From: Impatiens glandulifera
Taxonomy: Eukaryota; Streptophyta; Magnoliopsida; Ericales; Balsaminaceae
Reading direction: 5' to 3'
NCBI RefSeq assembly: GCF_907164915.1
Contig: NC_061870.1
Coordinates: forward strand, 22,295,348-22,359,347
Length of the DNA: 64,000 bases
The stretch's first letter is position 1; the number at the start of each line of letters is the position of its first letter. The notes under the pieces were generated by a model, which saw only the letters and a program-made list of their open reading frames with translations, was not told the DNA's origin and did no database searches. This document shows positions 62,701-64,000 of the stretch, one piece after another. The translations under genes were made by a program, and so were the position numbers.

Positions 62701-63794
62701 CCTTATTTTACGTTTAAACATTTAAAAATACTAAAGACTAAAGATATTTAAGCCATTTTATTCAAATAAATCATTTTGACATCAAACAAATTTTATTTTC
62801 CAAAGAATAAAATTATTTTTATATAATTCTGTATCAAACTTGATCTCTTAAGACTTAAATAGATTAATATTGCACTCAGTTCTTTTATTAACTACTTCAA
62901 CAAGGCTTGAATTTACAATTGGCTGTGTGTAACAGGGCTTTGGCAATGAACTTCCCAGATTGGTTCTTTTTGGCATCATCATTACTATTTGCTGAGAAAG
63001 ATTTTGTAAACCATATTTGTTGCAAGGACAAGCAAGTTGACGATAATGAACATGTCTGTTGTTCGGCTGGACAAGCAGCTAGATACATTACGTGGCTTCT
63101 AAACCCCATCAACGAACATAATCAGGAACTACTTTGTAAAGGTCTGACTCGAATATCTGAAACTTGGGTTCTTAAGAAATTCTCGAGTCAAGCCTCCTGT
63201 GTGAAGAAAGTCAAGAAAGCAAAACTCTACAAAGACACGAATAATCTGGAATATGATGTGAAAACTATTCAACTATGGCTAAGGGAATTTAACGACATGT
63301 ACATTGAATGTCGCGACAGTAATTCTCGCGGAAACTTGCTGTTCAGGAGAATTCCTTTAGGAATCGTGATAGGTTTCTCTGGCAGAGTAAGTGAAGATGA
63401 ATGTTTATTACTCCTACATTACGCCGCAACTGGTAAAATTTGGGACTCAGGTAGCTCAACTAACCTCGGTCAGGGGAGAGAAGCTGTGGCTGGAGCCGGG
63501 CTCGTGTTCTACTTAAGTGACGTGGTGGAGAACATGTCTGATTCGTTGTTTGATGAACCAGATACTGCGACGAGTTTTGTTTCGCGGTTCAAACTAAGGG
63601 CCTCCAGGTATTTGTTTAATTGTGTGAAGAGAATAATTAAAATGGAAAATGGCGAGGAAGGTGATGGATTTATAATGCTTAGGGATCTTCAGAACAGGCT
63701 AATGAGATGGAGATGTTTAGGGCTTGAAGTATTTAAAGGTTCTAGTGATTTGGATAATGTTCTTGCTGCTCTGCATCATAAATTATCATCATAA
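59728..63794 (+). CDS. Uncharacterised plant protein, probably all-helical (ARM-like)
   Basis: Six coding exons: 59728-59934, 60008-60194, 60289-60478, 60566-60769, 61790-62086, 62936-63794; 647 aa, all phases fit and all introns GT-AG. It starts MSGTISEITDLFSRLATDLE. Leu-rich amphipathic stretches fill much of it (HNTVLDTLLSLMCYTAPQVF, HLLVTAVVKSVSLASLFLYG, LQSQLISTLLDVLSRP). The last exon has NFPDWFFLASSLLF, LFRRIPLGIVIGFSGRVSED and DECLLLLHYAATGKIW, with a basic stretch CVKKVKKAKLYKD. There is no signal peptide, catalytic motif or named domain that I can identify. The pattern suggests an alpha-solenoid scaffold. Exon count and clean joints argue for a real conserved gene. Introns 4 and 5 are long and hold a SINE-like element and a MITE. 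If the ATG at 59617 is used the protein is 37 residues longer. AATAAA at about 63916 may be the polyadenylation signal. Confidence 0.88.
60892..61040 (+). mobile_element. tRNA-derived SINE-like element in intron 4
   Basis: GGGTAGCTTAGTGGTAACAG contains an A box (TAGCTTAGTGG). ATGTTTGATTCTTATTG, about 45 bases on, is a degraded B box. The body GGGACCCTAGGGATTAGTGA resembles known plant SINE bodies. The tail is A-rich (TTATAAAAACTAAGCAACAA). End points are approximate. Confidence 0.5.
62599..62793. mobile_element. Tourist-like MITE, family A, in intron 5 of the 647-aa protein gene
   Basis: AACTTGTTTGATGTGGATTA at the left and TTTTGACATCAAACAAATTT at the right are inverted ends, with TTATTTGAA/TTCAAATAA inward. 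The target duplication is worn. Confidence 0.65.
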
Positions 63795-64000
63795 CATATT
63801 TTTTCTTGTAAACACACATATTAGGATAGGATTTAAGAAAATGTATGTACAATATGGTTGTTACATTTGGAATGAATGACCAATTGATATTTGATTATTT
63901 TCTTTTGTCATCCAGAATAAAACTTGATATTTGATCTATTTTTCTAAATATATTTGTTTTATATAACTAAGTTTCAAATATTATATTTTGTAATTATAAT
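63795..64000 (+). other. 3' flank of the last gene
   Basis: AT-rich 3' untranslated region and flank with a candidate AATAAA at about 63916; the window ends here. Confidence 0.5.

Overview
This window is nuclear DNA of a flowering plant, very probably a eudicot. It is AT-rich, its genes carry canonical GT-AG introns in soft AT-rich intergenic DNA, long (AT)n tracts are common, and the transposon complement is typical of plants (CACTA, hAT, Tourist-like MITEs, Helitron, Copia, LINE, SINE, MULE-related). I cannot name the species.

Six genes can be supported. (1) A minus-strand two-exon DUF4408/DUF761 protein at 10163-11261. (2) A ten-exon plus-strand CWF19-like (CwfJ/CCCH zinc finger) gene at 24858-28607, whose third intron reads as a textbook U12-type AT-AC intron. 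(3) A four-exon OST5/TMEM258-type subunit of oligosaccharyltransferase at 30395-31229, whose first coding exon is only the ATG. (4) A single-exon small acidic plant protein of unknown function at 44673-45170. (5) A five-exon MULE-derived SWIM zinc-finger protein at 53432-56130. (6) A six-exon, probably all-helical uncharacterised protein at 59728-63794. For the spliced genes I rebuilt the exon chains by hand; all junctions keep frame. The genes look like unrelated housekeeping or regulatory loci and not a cluster.

The rest is mostly mobile DNA. The first 24 kb hold a 57-bp minisatellite, a truncated CACTA copy, Helitron-related repeats, a PIF/Harbinger-type MITE, a hAT element with its 8-bp target duplication, a complete 453-bp Helitron and a GC-rich repeat island. 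From about 32.7 to 41.7 kb lies a decayed Copia element split by a complete 5-kb CACTA transposon with GAT target duplications and huge subterminal repeat arrays. From 47.2 to 52.2 kb there are a Copia-type LTR with a repeated CGGTATTTT motif and two complementary LINE pieces. Between genes 5 and 6 sits a near-perfect 1.9-kb palindrome (57548-59481) with a MULE-associated coding segment in both arms. A Tourist-like MITE family occurs five times, each time inside an intron of genes 2, 5 or 6.

Most worth a second look: the 1.9-kb palindrome, the U12 AT-AC intron, the CACTA element and its arrays, the intron-restricted MITE family, and a tRNA-derived SINE whose tail resembles the LINE tails in the same window.
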